From positions 495,001-559,000 of the forward strand of contig CAMQGK010000040.1 of the NCBI GenBank assembly GCA_947000775.1: 64,000 nucleotides of DNA. Reading direction: 5' to 3'. The notes under the pieces are model-generated. The model did no database searches. It was not told the origin of the DNA and saw only the letters and a list, made by a program, of their open reading frames with translations. Below, piece after piece: positions 21,204-33,104 of this stretch (the first letter of the stretch is position 1; every line of letters begins with the position of its first letter). Both the position numbers and the translations under genes were made by a program. The DNA comes from Pterois miles (lineage: Eukaryota > Chordata > Actinopteri > Perciformes > Scorpaenidae).

Positions 21204-21965
21204 TGAACCCATAGGTGTTAAACTTTGTTTACATGGTTGAGTGTTATCTTAATTTTCCTTTGTGCCCCCTTAAACAACAGTTGTACCACATCGCATTTAG
21301 AGCTGTCAGGGTTGGTGCGAGGCCCTGATCATTGGCCTGCATGTACACTAAACACAGTACAACACACAAGGTCATTCTGGCAACAACTGAATCAAAGGAC
21401 TTAGATTTGTCTCTGAAGATGTTTCGTCCCTTATCCAAGTGGCTTCATAAGTTCGTAAACTGATGAATATGACCTGACAGAATGAATGTGACCTGGATGA
21501 ATGAGAACATTCACAGACAACACACAAGGTCAAGTTCAACTCAATGTTGAACTTTTAACTCAACACACATAGATACCCGAGGTCAAGTTTGACTTCATGT
21601 CACACTGCACAATTTCATCAAAATGCAGTTTGAAGTCCTAGAAGTATTTAAACTGATAAAGACAGTAAAAATTAAAAACACAATATTAATGTAACTAAAT
21701 CACTAAACTACACAAACCAATAAAGTGTGGGAGTATGCGTGTTAGAGACAAAGACGCTACATGGCTTACAGTGTAATTTGGCGAATAATGTAAAGCTACA
21801 GCGATGGTTGAATCAGAGTTGCCTGCCTGGCCATGGTGTCTTTGTCTTGTCTGAACATGCGTTCAATGAGTGTGTGATGCAGGAGGTTTTGAGATTAGAG
21901 TACCGCTGTGTTGGAGTTCTACCCGGACAACAAGAGGGTTGCATCAATGCGATTATGAGTCTCTG
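21204..21965. other. OR3 far-upstream duplicated flank
   Basis: 21240-21560 is nearly identical to 32724-33040 and 38701-39010 and is partly shared with 26800-27010. This is OR-unit flank that travelled with the gene. 21720-21965 is unique and lies next to the LINE start; no gene is supported. Confidence 0.65.
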
Positions 21966-23430
21966 ACTGACCAAACAGCAGCTCAGAATACCCGGTCTTC
22001 TTGGAGCTTCTGGGTGGCATCCTAGAAAGGGCACCAACTACTGACTCAATAGTTCTGCTGAGGGACTTTAACGCTCAGATGGGCGACAATAGAGAGACCT
22101 GGAGAGGGGTGATTGGGAAGAACGCCCTGCCTGATCTGAACCTGAGTGGTATTTTGTTGTTGGATGTCTGTGCTTGTCATGGATTAGCCATAACAGACAC
22201 CATGTTTGAGCATAGGGTCATTCATAAGTCTTCTTGGTACCCGAACACCCTTGGCAAAAGATTGATGATCAACTTTCTAGTCGTATCATCAGATCTGCGG
22301 CTATATGTCTTGGACACTCGGGGGAAGAGAGGAGCAGAGCTGTCAACTGATCACCATCTGGTGGTGAATTGGATCAGATGGTGGGGGAGGCTGCTGGATA
22401 GACCTTGTAATCCCAAACATGTAGTGAGGGTGAACCGAGAACATCTGGCTGAGGGCACTGTCTGCAAAGTCCTCAACTCCCATCTCCGGAAGGATTTTTC
22501 GCACATCCTAGGGGAGGCTGGGGACATGGAATCTGAGTGGGCCATGTTCAGAGCCTCCTTTGTATAAGTGGCTGCTAGGAGTTGTGGCCAGAAGGTCGTC
22601 GGTGCCTGTCATGGTGACAAACAGAACCCACTGGTGACCCAGCGGTGAAGGAGGTCATCAAGCTGAAGAAGGAAGAATTTGGGCCTGGTTGACCCAGGGG
22701 TCTCCAGAAATGGCTGACAGGTACCAGTTGGCCAGAAGGGCTGCAGCTATAGCGGTCACCAAACAATAACCTTCGTGTGGGAGGAGTTCGGGGAGACTAT
22801 GGAGATGGACTTTCAGTTGGCCTCAAGAAAGTTGTGGAAAACCGTAAAACGACTAAGTAAGGGAAAGCAGGGCTTGGCTGAGGCTGTGTTCAGCAGGGGA
22901 AGAGAAGTGTGAACCGGGACTGGAGATATTGTCAAGCAGTGGAAAGGACACTCTGAGGAACTCCTGAACCCAACCAACACATCCTCCATAGAGGAGGCAG
23001 AGTCTGAGGCCTCGGGGCAAGGCTTGCCCATAACCTTGACAGGGGTCACTAAAGTAGTCCAAAAATTCCTCAGCAGCAACGTGTCAGGGGTGGGTGAGAT
23101 TCAACCTGAGATGCTGAAGGCTCTGGACATTGTGGGACTGTCTTGGCTGACACGTCTTTTCACAGTTGTGTGGAAGTTGCTAACAGTGCCTGTGCGATGG
23201 AAGACCAGGGTGGTGGTTTCCATTTTTGAAAAGAGGGACCGGAGGGTGTCCTCCAGTTATTGGAGCATCACACTGCTCAACCTTCCCAGGAAATGTTTTT
23301 CTTGGGTGCTGGCAATGAGGCTCAGGCTGATTGTTGAACTGATTGTTGAACCTTGGATCCAGAAGGAACAATGCGGATTCCGTCCTGGCTGCAGGAATAT
23401 AGGGTACCGGGGTCGCTGTTGTGAGCCAAC
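21966..23430 (+). mobile_element. APE/RT-type LINE fragment
   Basis: 22001-22567 encodes the C-terminal part of an apurinic-type endonuclease domain: TTDSIVLLRDFNAQMGDN (the DFN motif), HGLAITDTMFEHRVIHKSSW, and STDHHLVVNW (the catalytic DH pair). 23024-23440 encodes the start of the reverse transcriptase with EIQPEMLKALDIVGLSWLTR, LTVPVRWKTRVVVSIF and EQCGFRPG. Frameshifts lie between them (22567-23024). A 12-bp tandem duplication gives LIVELIVE. The fragment stops before motif A. Related fragments at 29630 and 36240 extend further. The clade is not assigned. Confidence 0.88.
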
Positions 23431-23789
23431 CAGTCCTTGAATAAGGTCATTACTTTATTATTATTATTATTATTTATTCTCCTATAATGGGATTGTGCTT
23501 ATTCCTGGACTTGTACTTTTGTTCCTTATTGTTGCTGAGTTGTTGTTTTTCCTTTGCTTGCAGTGATTTGCCCACACTGGCATCTGTAGTCAATGCACCT
23601 TTGTACTGTATATTCCTGTCATTTTAAACTTAATAAACAAAATAGTGACACTAACGAGAGAAATCATGGGAGAGGCAATTCAAAGAGAGATCACCCCTCC
23701 TCAGACAGCTAGGATATCCATGACGGACGTCAGTTGGCGTCAACCTTTTGGAGTTCCAACAGTCTGAGTTTAGTTTAATGTATGTGTTT
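23431..23789. other. Duplicated OR-unit spacer
   Basis: Includes a short (ATT)n run and CTTATTCCTGGACTTGTACT, ATTTGCCCACACTGGCAT and TTTAAACTTAATAAACAAAA. The same series follows the LINE fragments at 30560 and 36845, so it belongs to the duplicated unit. Confidence 0.6.
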
Positions 23790-24430
23790 TTTTTTTATTT
23801 CAATTTGGTTTCTGGAGTAGAACTCAAAAACTATTTAACTTAGGATCTTCAAATTTGGTAGATCCCAGACTGCCCAACATTTTTGAAGTTTTAGTTAAAA
23901 ACAGCCTTTTGTTATACTTGAGTTTCATTTGAGGATCAGAACTTGAGAACTATTTAACTTAAGAGCTTCTATTTTGGTATGATGGTTGACGGTGTGGTCA
24001 AGTTGTTCCTGTTAGGATTGAAGTGCAGGGTGCCCACAATTTCTTAAAATATTGGCCCAAAACATTTTTTTTCAACTTCTGTTTTGTTTTTGAAGTACAA
24101 CTCAGACTATTTAATGTAGGAGCTTCAAATTTGTTATGATGTTGACAGTGTGGTCAAGTTGTGCCTTTTGGGAGTTAGAAGTCCACGGTACCCAAAATTT
24201 TAGAAGTTTTGTCTGAGTTGTGACTTTTACATCTTCAAGTTTGTTTCTGGACAACATCTTGAAAACTCTTTAACTTAGTAGCTTTAAAGTTGGTATGATG
24301 GTTGACCGTGTGGTGTAATTGTGCCTTTTGGGGGAAGAAGTCCAGGGTGCCTAAAATTTGGGAAATTTTGGTCAAAAACTTTTTCTTTTTTTTTCACTTT
24401 GTTTCTGGAGCTGAACTCAAAAACTGTTTA
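23790..24430. repeat. About 155-bp satellite, block 2 (4 units)
   Basis: Same unit as block 1: TTTGGTTTCTGGAGTAGAAC, GGTATGATGGTTGACGGTGT and GTGCAGGGTGCCCACAA. It precedes the OR4 unit in the same relative position that block 1 holds for OR3. Confidence 0.88.
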
Positions 24431-25543
24431 ACTTAGTTAACTTAGAAGTGTTCAGTGAACTGGCAGACTGATGGTTCCTTCCCTTAACATCACAGTTCAG
24501 TGTAGATCAGGTTCCACAGGTCTGGTGGCCTGACTTTATTCAGTTTTCACTGAAGCTTCCTATAGGCTTTTTGATGGGAAATGACATCAGTCAGTCTGGA
24601 ATATTTCAATCTCTTCTTGACCCCATTCATCAGTTTATTCATTATAAATGTGTACACTGTGTTTATTATTTACCTAGTAGACCATTTCTTCTGTTGCCCC
24701 TATATACATATAATATGATATTTTCCTTTCAAAAGCATCACATGCTCACAATTTTACTTCATGACACATATTTGTTTATTCTCTCCATTAATGAAAACCA
24801 GTTATTATTAGTAATTATTTATGGGTACAAGAGCAGTTTCAGAAATTGACAGGAAGATCACCCCTCCTTGTACAGCTAGGATATCCATGATGCACTGCAG
24901 TCGACATTGACCTATTTTCATTGACCTAGTTTCAACAGTCTGAGTTAAGTTTAATAAATGTGTCTCTCTATGTATGTTCTGCAGTTGCAGATGAACCCAA
25001 GATAGTTGAGTAGGCATGCACTATAAGGAAATAACAACAGCAACATTATGTTTTATTTTCAGTTTATTTTCTTTTCTCATTGTACATTTAAAAATGTTTT
25101 GTTGCAAACAAAGCCTCCATTTCAGGCTTGTAAAAGGTCTCTAACTTGAAACCACCATCTCACATACAGAAACAATCTCCCTTTCCCTGGTTGTTCAAGC
25201 ACACATGGTCTGAAGTCACAGCTTGTAGAGAAAAAATATGAAAAACTTAGTTTGAAGTAAACATGTTACGCAAATTAAAACATTTCAAGAACACAAGCAT
25301 GTGCACACTTTCAGTGTAGTCTTTAAAGATTAACCATCTTCATTAATACAGTTGATGCTGAGTTTGAATATTTTACTTGATCAATATACCCAGAGCCAGT
25401 GATATGAATATGAATGTCAGTACTTGTAAACACAGTCCAGGTTTGTTAATTAAATTCATGACAGTAAAGTAAACACAGAGAGAAGTCTCAGTGAAAGTTG
25501 TGATAATGATAGAAGTAGAAGTAACCAGTGTTAATACTGTACA
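24431..25543. other. OR4 3-prime flank
   Basis: Paralogous to the OR3 and OR5 3-prime flanks, for example GCAGTTGCAGATGAACCCAA at 24982 and GGTTGTTCAAGCACACATGG at 25189. AATAAA-type signals for the minus strand (read as TTTATT) lie near 25052-25075 and could serve OR4 polyadenylation. No gene. Confidence 0.6.
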
Positions 25544-26464
25544 TCAAATCATTTTAACTTGACAGAACAATTTCTTCAGGTGTTTGAAGATTTCTTTCAT
25601 TTTTAGTCCGTATACAGCTGGATTGAAGAGAGGATAATATAAAAATGCTTGTAAAGTCATTATGAAATGTGTGTCAGATCCCATATCCAGTTCAATTATC
25701 AGGACATCGTATAGACATACAGAGGAAAAGCCGAATAAAACTACCAGGTGGGGTGTACAGGTCTGTGCAGCTTTTGTCCTGACATTTCTCGAACTTCGGT
25801 AGGATATTATAAGTATCCTGGTATATGTAAACAGTATGAAGAGTATGGGTACAAATATTAGAGTAAATATACTAAACATGTGAAATACAGACCGTGCTGC
25901 TGAAGTCTCACAGTAGAGATTGTAATATGTATTATTACAAAAAATAGCTTTTAGAGTGAAATTACACAGTTTCAGATTAGCACTCAGTATTATTGGGACT
26001 GCAACCTGAACAGCAGGAAAAAGCCAAGTCAGAAACAGGATAACACTCACTGTGGTTTTGGTCATAATAGTTGGATATTGTAGAGGTTGACATATAGACA
26101 CAAACCTGTCATAGGCCATGGCTGCCAACAGTAAGAAATCTGAAGCACTAAAGGTGTAATATATAAAACATTGAAAGAGACAGGCAGAATATGATATGAT
26201 CTGTTTTTCTGATAAAATATCAATTAACAACTTTGGGTAAACAGTAGTGATGGTAACAACAGAGTTCAGTAGCAACGCTGCAATGAAAATGTACATTGGC
26301 TCGTGGAGGTTCTTGTGTGTCCCAATAAGGTACACAATGGTTAAATTAAAGGTGATTGCTAGAATATAAACTATGAATAAATGAAGAAAAAGAAAATACC
26401 TGTTTATGCCCATGTCCGCATACCCATAAAGAGTTATATATGTTATATTTAATGCATCATCCAT
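25544..26464 (-). CDS. Olfactory receptor OR4
   Basis: Intact 306-residue receptor with the same start and landmarks as OR3. It differs from OR5 at only three positions that I can see (Phe for Leu at 97, Ile for Thr at 158, Val for Thr near the C-terminal CQ-KMI), so the OR4/OR5 pair is very young. It differs from OR3 mainly in TM5, where it reads SVFHMFSIFTLIFVPILF. DRF after TM3 and PLFNPAVYG in TM7 are present. Confidence 0.97.
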   Translation of the reverse strand: MDDALNITYITLYGYADMGINRYFLFLHLFIVYILAITFNLTIVYLIGTHKNLHEPMYIFIAALLLNSVVTITTVYPKLLIDILSEKQIISYSACLFQCFIYYTFSASDFLLLAAMAYDRFVSICQPLQYPTIMTKTTVSVILFLTWLFPAVQVAVPIILSANLKLCNFTLKAIFCNNTYYNLYCETSAARSVFHMFSIFTLIFVPILFILFTYTRILIISYRSSRNVRTKAAQTCTPHLVVLFGFSSVCLYDVLIIELDMGSDTHFIMTLQAFLYYPLFNPAVYGLKMKEIFKHLKKLFCQVKMI

Positions 26465-26680
26465 GAAGAACAACTAAACAATCAATGAATACAACGAGCA
26501 GATTGTACAATAGCATAAATGAATAAACTGAGTGAAGAAGTCTTACCATGAAGATTGCATTAACACAGAGCATGTATTTGGTTGTCTCATTTATTCACAG
26601 ATTCCTGACCTTAAACTGCACTTGATGTGTGTTCATCTTCAGAGATCAAAAAGTGAACTGTTCGAGTCAGACCAAATAAT

Positions 26681-26765
26681 TTATGACATTTCTTCACCCT
26701 CCATGGATCTCATTAACTCTTTGACCAAGAGTTCATTAGAACAACTTCATCGAACTCTGGAGGCC
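26681..26765 (-). promoter_or_regulatory. Conserved OR upstream block, OR4 copy
   Basis: Sequence equivalent to the OR3 block at the same distance from the ATG. A GTAAGA-type splice donor lies downstream at about 26547 in the gene sense, and a TTGTTTAG-type acceptor lies just before the start codon. Confidence 0.5.
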
Positions 26766-27244
26766 TGAACCCATAGGTGTTAAACTTTGTTTACATGGTT
26801 GAGTGTTATCTTAATTTTCCTTTGTGCCCCCTTAAACAACAGTTGTACCACATCGCATTTAGAGCTGTCAGGGTTGGTGCGAGGTCCTGATCATTGGCCT
26901 GCATGTACACTAAACACAGTACAACACACATAGATACCCGAGGTCAAGTTTGACTTCATGTCACACTGCACAATTTCATCAAAATGCAGTTTGAAGTCCT
27001 AGAACTATTTAAAATAACAAAGTCAGCCACATTAAAAAATAAGTAAAGGACACTGAATTGCGTAGATTAGATGGACTGGGCCATAAACATGACATGACTT
27101 GTGCAATGTGTAGGAAACTGTATATTGTTGGAGTATATTGTAAACAAGAAAATGTGTTGGTCCATGCACTCCAGAACGCCACGTAGAAGTGTTTTATGAT
27201 CTGACACCCTTATTGGCATGGCGATATCATTCATCTCTGCCTTT
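26766..27244. other. OR4 far-upstream flank
   Basis: 26766-27010 is shared with the OR3, OR5 and OR6 units and, inverted, with 42130-42372 upstream of OR7. Similarity ends near 27010, and 27010-27244 is unique. Confidence 0.6.
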
Positions 27245-29545
27245 CAAAACCATTACATTATTTTTCTGCTTTGGGGTTTTCCCTCCAGGGGTCGCCACAG
27301 CCAATCAGCTGCCTCCATCTAATCCTGTCTCCTGTCTCCTCTTCTCTCTCACCAACTACCTTCATGTCCTCTTTCTCTACATCCATAAACCTCCTCTCTG
27401 GTCTTCCTCTAGGCCTCCTGCCTGGCAGCTCAAAACTCAGCATCCTTCTACCAATATACTGACTATCTGTCCTCTGGACATGTCCAAACCATCTCAGTCT
27501 GGCCTCTCTTTATCTCCAGAAGCTCTACCATGTTCTGTCCCTCTGATGGACTCCTTCCTGATCCGGTCCATCCTGGTCCCTCCCAAAGAGAAGCTCAGCA
27601 TCTTCACCTCCTGTCTTTTCCTCAGGGACACTGTCTCTAAACCAAACAGCATCGTCTCACCACAGTTTCTACACCTTTTCTTTCATTTTAGCTGAAACTC
27701 TTCTATCACACCTGACTCTTTCCTCCACCCGTTCCGGCCTGTACTCGCTTCTTCACCTCTTTTCCACTCTCTCCATCACTCTGCACTGTTGACCCTGAGT
27801 ACTTAAAGTCCTCCACCTTCTTTATCTCTCCACCCTGTAACCTCTCTCTTCCACTCGGGTCCCTCTCATTCACACTCATGTACCTTCATTCCTCTCCTTT
27901 CCAGGGCAAACCTCCACCTTTCTAGCTTCTCCTCCACCTGTTCCCTGCTCTCACTGCAGATCACCATGTCATCTGCAAACATCATAGTCCATGGAGATTC
28001 CTGTCTAACCTCGTCCATCAGCCTGTCCATCGCCATAGCGACCAGGACGGGGCTCAGAGCTGATCCCTGATGCAGTCCCACCTCCACCTTGAACTCCTCT
28101 GTCACACCTCCAGCACAGCTCACCACTGTCTTACAGTCCTCATCCATGTCCTGCAGCGCTCTAACATCCAGACCTCCTCATCCAGTCCCACAGCTCCTCT
28201 CTTCAGTCCTCTCAGAGTCCCACTCCCTCTTTGCTAACTTCTTTCTCTGTATACACTCCTGCACATCCTCCTTCCACCACCAAGTCTCCTGATCTACTTT
28301 CCTTCCAGTTGACACACCCAGTCCTCTCCTACCTGTCTCCCTGATCACATTATCTGTAGTTGTCCAGTCATCTGGAAACTCCTCCTGACCACCCAGAGCC
28401 TGTCTCAACTCCTTCCTAAAAGGTCATACACCACTCTTCCTTTTTCAGCTTCCACCATTTCGTCCTCTGCTCTGCCGTTGCCCTCTTCATCTTCCTCACC
28501 ACCAGAGTCATCCTCCACACCACCATCCTGTGCTGTCTGGCTACACTCTGGCCTACCACTACTTTACAGTCACTGGTCTCCTTCAGATTACACCGCCTAC
28601 ACAAGGTGTAGTCTACCTGTGTGCTCCTACCTCCACTCTTATAGGTCACCCTGTGTTTCTGCCTCTTCTGGAAGACAGTATTCACTAGAGCCATTTCCAT
28701 CCTTTTAGCTGAGTCAACCACCATCTGTCCTTCTGCGTTCCTCTCCTGGATACCAAACCTGCCCATCACCTCCTCATCATCTCTGTTTCCTGCAGCAACA
28801 TGTCCACTAAAGGCTGCACCAATCACAACTCTGTCACTTCTAGGGATGCTCTGCATCACTTCATCGAGGTCCAATCAGAATCTCTCCTTCTCCTCCAACT
28901 CACCTCCTACCTGTGGAGCAAACCCACTAACAACACTGAACATCTCACCTTTGATTTCTAGCTTCAGACTCATCACTCTATCTGATAGTCTTTCACCTCC
29001 AGGACATTCCTAGCAGACTCCTCCTTCAGGATAACTCCTCCTCCATTTCTCCTCCTATCTCCACCATGGTAGAACAGCTTGAACCCTGCTCCTAAACTTC
29101 TAGCCTTGCTACCTTTCCTCCTGGTCTCCTGGACACTCAGTATGTCCACCTTCCTCCTCTGCATCATGTCAACCAGGTCTCTACCTTTTCCTGTCATAAT
29201 TCCTACATTCAGAGTCCCTCCTCTCAGTCCTATATTCTTTTCTTTCGTCTTCTCTCGCTTCCTATGAACACACCTTCCTCCTCTCCTTCGACGAACAGTA
29301 GTCCAATTTCCACCGGCACCCTGTACGTGAACAGCACTGATGGCGGTCGTTGTTGACCCGGGCCTCAACCGATCTAGTATTGAAGTCATAGATTTGATTC
29401 ACATGTTTGATTTGACAAAAGTTTTATGTTGGATACCCTTCCTGACACAACCCTCTGTATTTATCCGGGCTTGGGACCGGCACAATAAGACACTGGCTTG
29501 TGCCCCCTTGCGGCTACATTTTTCAAAACCATTACATATCACTGT
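27245..29545 (-). mobile_element. RTE-like LINE, near full length but degraded
   Basis: Minus-strand fragments appear in the correct protein order. 28973-29389 is the apurinic-type endonuclease start (LNVGIMTGKGRDLVDMM, VDILSVQETRRKGSKAR). 28416-28874 is its C-terminal part (HRVTYKSGGRSTQVDY, QHRMVV). 28178-28408 is a linker. 27866-28147 is reverse transcriptase with GLHQGSALSP and MMFADDMVI (the catalytic FADD box). 27258-27443 is the C terminus (ELPGRRPRGRPERRFMDV). 29400-29545 carries GATACCCTTCCTGACACAAC and TTTATCCGGGCTTGGGACCG, typical of the flank of such elements. Frames are broken in several places. The insertion is unique to the OR4-OR5 interval. Confidence 0.9.
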
Positions 29546-29629
29546 TAAAAAATGCAGACACGAGGCCACTCGACTTGGGTGGTATTATGGTATTTAGAAA
29601 ACCTGACATAAATAGAAAGTTGAAGTATT

Positions 29630-30545
29630 GAGGTGATTGGGAGGAAGGCGCTGCCTGATTTGAACCCGAGTGGTGTTTTGTTGCTGGACTGGATCGGCCA
29701 TAACAACCACCATAAGTTCATAAGTCAACTTGGCGCCAGAACACCCTCGGCCAAAGGTTGATGATCAACTTTGTGGTTGTATCATCAGATCTGCGGCTGT
29801 ATGTCTTGGACACTCGGATGACGAGAGGAGCAGATCGATCAACTGGTCCCCACCTGGCGGTGAGTTGGATCAGATGGTGGTGCAGGCTGCTGGCTAGACC
29901 TGGTAAACCCAAACATTTTAGGGTTTACCAGGGTGAACTGGGAACATCTGTCTGAGGCCACTGTCCACGACATCCTCAACTTCCATCTCTGGAAGGATTT
30001 TTTGCACATCCCAGGAGAGGCTGGGGACATGGAATCCGAGTGGGCCATGTTCAGAGCCTCCATTGTGTAAGTGGCTGCCAGGAGTTGTGGTCAAAAGTTT
30101 GTCTGAGCCTGTCGTGGCGGCAACTTAAGAACCCACTGATGTCCCAGTGGTGAAGGAGACCTTTAAGCTGAAGAAGGAAGCCTTTTGAGCCTGGTTCGCC
30201 CAGGGCTCTCTGGAAACAGCTGACAGATACCAGTTGACCAGTGTGCTCCAATTATTGGATTATCACACTTCTCAACCTCCCCACGAAATTTTATTCTTGG
30301 GTGCTGGCAAGGAGATTCAGACTGATTGTTGAACCTTGGATCCAGGAGGAACAATGCAGATTCCATCCCGGCCACGGAACAGTGGACCAGGTTTTTATCT
30401 ATGCAGGGCTATTGGAGGGGACATGGGAGTTTGCCCATCCAGTCTGCATATATTTTGTGGACTTGGAGAAGGCTTATGAGTCCGTCCCCCAGGGAATCCT
30501 GTGGAGGCTACTGCAGCAATATAGGGTACCTGGGTCGCTGTTATG
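29630..30545 (+). mobile_element. APE/RT-type LINE fragment (same family as 21966)
   Basis: 29758-29955 carries the endonuclease end (INFVVVSSDLRLYVLDTRMT). 30241-30546 carries the RT core: LIVEPWIQEEQCRFHPGHGT, EGTWEFAHPVCIYFVDLEKA (motif A, catalytic D) and QGILWRLLQQYRVPGSLL. The intervening region is deleted and shifted. The part from 29960 onward is duplicated at 36240. Confidence 0.88.
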
Positions 30546-31465
30546 AGCCATCCAGTTCTTGAATAACCTCATTACTTTATTTTCATTATTATGTATCCTC
30601 CTTCAGTGTGATTGCGCTTATTCCTGGACTTGTACTCTTCTCTGTTATTGTTGCTGATTTGTTGTTTTTCCTTTGCTTGCAGTGATTTGCCCACACTGGC
30701 ATTTGTAGTCAATGCACCTTTGTACTGTATATTCCTGTCATTTTAAACTTAATAAACAAAATAGTGACAGTAACGACAGAAATCTTGGGTGAGGAAATTC
30801 AAAGAGAGATCACCCCTCCTTGGATAGCTAGGATATTCTCTATGGCCTTCAGTCGACATCGACCTTTTGGTTCCGTTTCAACAGTCTGAGCTAAGTTTAA
30901 TGAATGTGTCCCACTGTGCGCGTTATGCAGTTGCAGATGAACCCAAGATAGTTGTCTATGCATAATAAGGAAATAACAAATGCAATATTCGGTTTTATTT
31001 TAAGTTTAATTTTTTTCTCGTTGTACATTTAAAAATGTTCTGTTGCAAACAAAGCCTCCATTTCAGGCTTGTAAAAGGTCTCTAACTTGAAACCACCATC
31101 TCACATACAGAAACAATCTCCCTTTCCCTGGTTGTTCAAGCACACATGGTCTGAAGTCACAGCTTGTAGAGAAAAAATATGAAAAACTTAGTTTGAAGTA
31201 AACATGTTATGAAAATTAAAACATTTCAATAACACAAGCATGTGCACACTTTCAGTGTAGTCTTTAAAGATTAGCCATCTTCATTAATACAATTGATGCT
31301 GAATTTGAATATTTATCTTGATTAATATACCCAATATACCCACACTGAATATGAATGTCAGTACTTGTTGATTAAATTCATGACAGTAAAGTAAACACAG
31401 AGAGAAGTCTCAGTGAAAGTTGTGATAATGATAGAAGTAGAAGTAACCAGTGTTAATACTGTACA
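30546..31465. other. OR5 3-prime flank
   Basis: Duplicated-unit spacer as at 23431, followed by OR 3-prime flank with GCAGTTGCAGATGAACCCAA and GGTTGTTCAAGCACACATGG. No gene. Confidence 0.6.
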
Positions 31466-32386
31466 TCAAATCATTTTAGTTTGACAGAACAATTTCTTCA
31501 GGTGTTTGAAGATTTCTTTCATTTTTAGTCCGTATACAGCTGGATTGAAGAGAGGATAATATAAAAACGCTTGTAAAGTCATTATGAAATGTGTGTCAGA
31601 TCCCATATCCAGTTCAATTATCAGGACATCGTATAGACATACAGAGGAAAAGCCGAATAAAACTACCAGGTGGGGTGTACAGGTCTGTGCAGCTTTTGTC
31701 CTGACATTTCTCGAACTTCGGTAGGATATTATAAGTATCCTGGTATATGTAAAAAGTATGAAGAGTATGGGTACAAATATAAGAGTAAATATACTAAACA
31801 TGTGAAATACAGACCGTGCTGCTGAAGTCTCACAGTAGAGATTGTAATATGTATTATTACAAAAAATAGCTTTTAGAGTGAAATTACACAGTTTCAGATT
31901 AGCACTCAGTATTGTTGGGACTGCAACCTGAACAGCAGGAAAAAGCCAAGTCAGAAACAGGATAACACTCACTGTGGTTTTGGTCATAATAGTTGGATAT
32001 TGTAGAGGTTGACATATAGACACAAACCTGTCATAGGCCATGGCTGCCAACAGTAAGAAATCTGAAGCACTAAAGGTGTAATATATAAAACATTGTAAGA
32101 GACAGGCAGAATATGATATGATCTGTTTTTCTGATAAAATATCAATTAACAACTTTGGGTAAACAGTAGTGATGGTAACAACAGAGTTCAGTAGCAACGC
32201 TGCAATGAAAATGTACATTGGCTCGTGGAGGTTCTTGTGTGTCCCAATAAGGTACACAATGGTTAAATTAAAGGTGATTGCTAGAATATAAACTATAAAT
32301 AAATGAAGAAAAAGAAAATACCTGTTTATGCCCATGTCCGCATACCCATAAAGAGTTATATATGTTATATTTAATGCATCATCCAT
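31466..32386 (-). CDS. Olfactory receptor OR5
   Basis: Intact 306-residue receptor, start ATG at 32386. Nearly identical to OR4 and, outside TM5, to OR3. The C terminus is FCQTKMI, a form shared with OR6-OR8, while OR3 and OR4 end FCQVKMI. TM5 is of the OR4 type (SVFHMFSIF). It is the intact counterpart of the frameshifted OR6 in the next unit. Confidence 0.97.
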   Translation of the reverse strand: MDDALNITYITLYGYADMGINRYFLFLHLFIVYILAITFNLTIVYLIGTHKNLHEPMYIFIAALLLNSVVTITTVYPKLLIDILSEKQIISYSACLLQCFIYYTFSASDFLLLAAMAYDRFVSICQPLQYPTIMTKTTVSVILFLTWLFPAVQVAVPTILSANLKLCNFTLKAIFCNNTYYNLYCETSAARSVFHMFSIFTLIFVPILFILFTYTRILIISYRSSRNVRTKAAQTCTPHLVVLFGFSSVCLYDVLIIELDMGSDTHFIMTLQAFLYYPLFNPAVYGLKMKEIFKHLKKLFCQTKMI

Positions 32387-32601
32387 GAAGAACAACTAAA
32401 CAATCAATGAATACAACGAGCAGATTGTACAATAGCATAAATGAATAAACTGAGTGAAGAAGTCTTACCATGAAGATTGCATTAACACAGAGCATGTATT
32501 TGGTTGTCTCATTTATTCACAGATTCCTGACCTTAAACTGCACTTGATGTGTGTTCATCTTCAGAGATCAAAAAGTGAACTGTTCGAGTCAGACCAAATA
32601 A

Positions 32602-32687
32602 TTTATGACATTTCTTCACCCTCCATGGATCTCATTAACTCTTTGACCAAGAGTTCATTAGAACAACTTCATCGAACTCTGGAGGCC
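32602..32687 (-). promoter_or_regulatory. Conserved OR upstream block, OR5 copy
   Basis: Same sequence and spacing as OR3 and OR4. Far-upstream flank similarity continues to about 33040. Confidence 0.5.
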
Positions 32688-33104
32688 TGAACCCATAGGT
32701 GTTAAACTTTGTTTACATGGTTGAGTGTTATCTTAATTTTCCTTTGTGCCCCCTTAAACAACAGTTGCACCACATCGCATTTAGAGCTGTCAGGGTTGGT
32801 GCGAGGCCCTGATCATTGGCCTGCATGTACACTAAACACAGTACAACACACAAGGTCATTCTGGCAACAACTGAATCAAAGGACTTAGATTTGTCTCTGA
32901 AGATGTTTCGTCCCTTATCCAAGTGGCTTCATAAGTTCGTAAACTGATGAATATGACCTGACAGAATGAATGTGACCTGGATGAATGAGAACATTCACAG
33001 ACAACACACAAGGTCAAGTTCAACTCAATGTCACAATGAACGATTTCATCAAAATGCAGTTTGAAGTCTTGAATAACCTCATTGCTTTATTTTTATTATC
33101 ATTT

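Noticed and set aside
20970..21206. 78-codon open frame, identical in all six OR3-OR8 units (also 26532, 32454, 38431, 42369, 57704)
   Set aside because: It runs antisense across the OR upstream block. Its identity simply reflects near-identical duplicated DNA, there is no recognisable domain, and the equivalent frame is not kept in OR1 or OR2.
21244..21438. 64-codon minus-strand frame repeated at 32728 and 38705
   Set aside because: Part of the duplicated OR far-upstream flank, with no homology and no start context. Conservation is explained by duplication.
27189..27695. 168-codon plus-strand frame
   Set aside because: Antisense of the RTE-like LINE C-terminal region.
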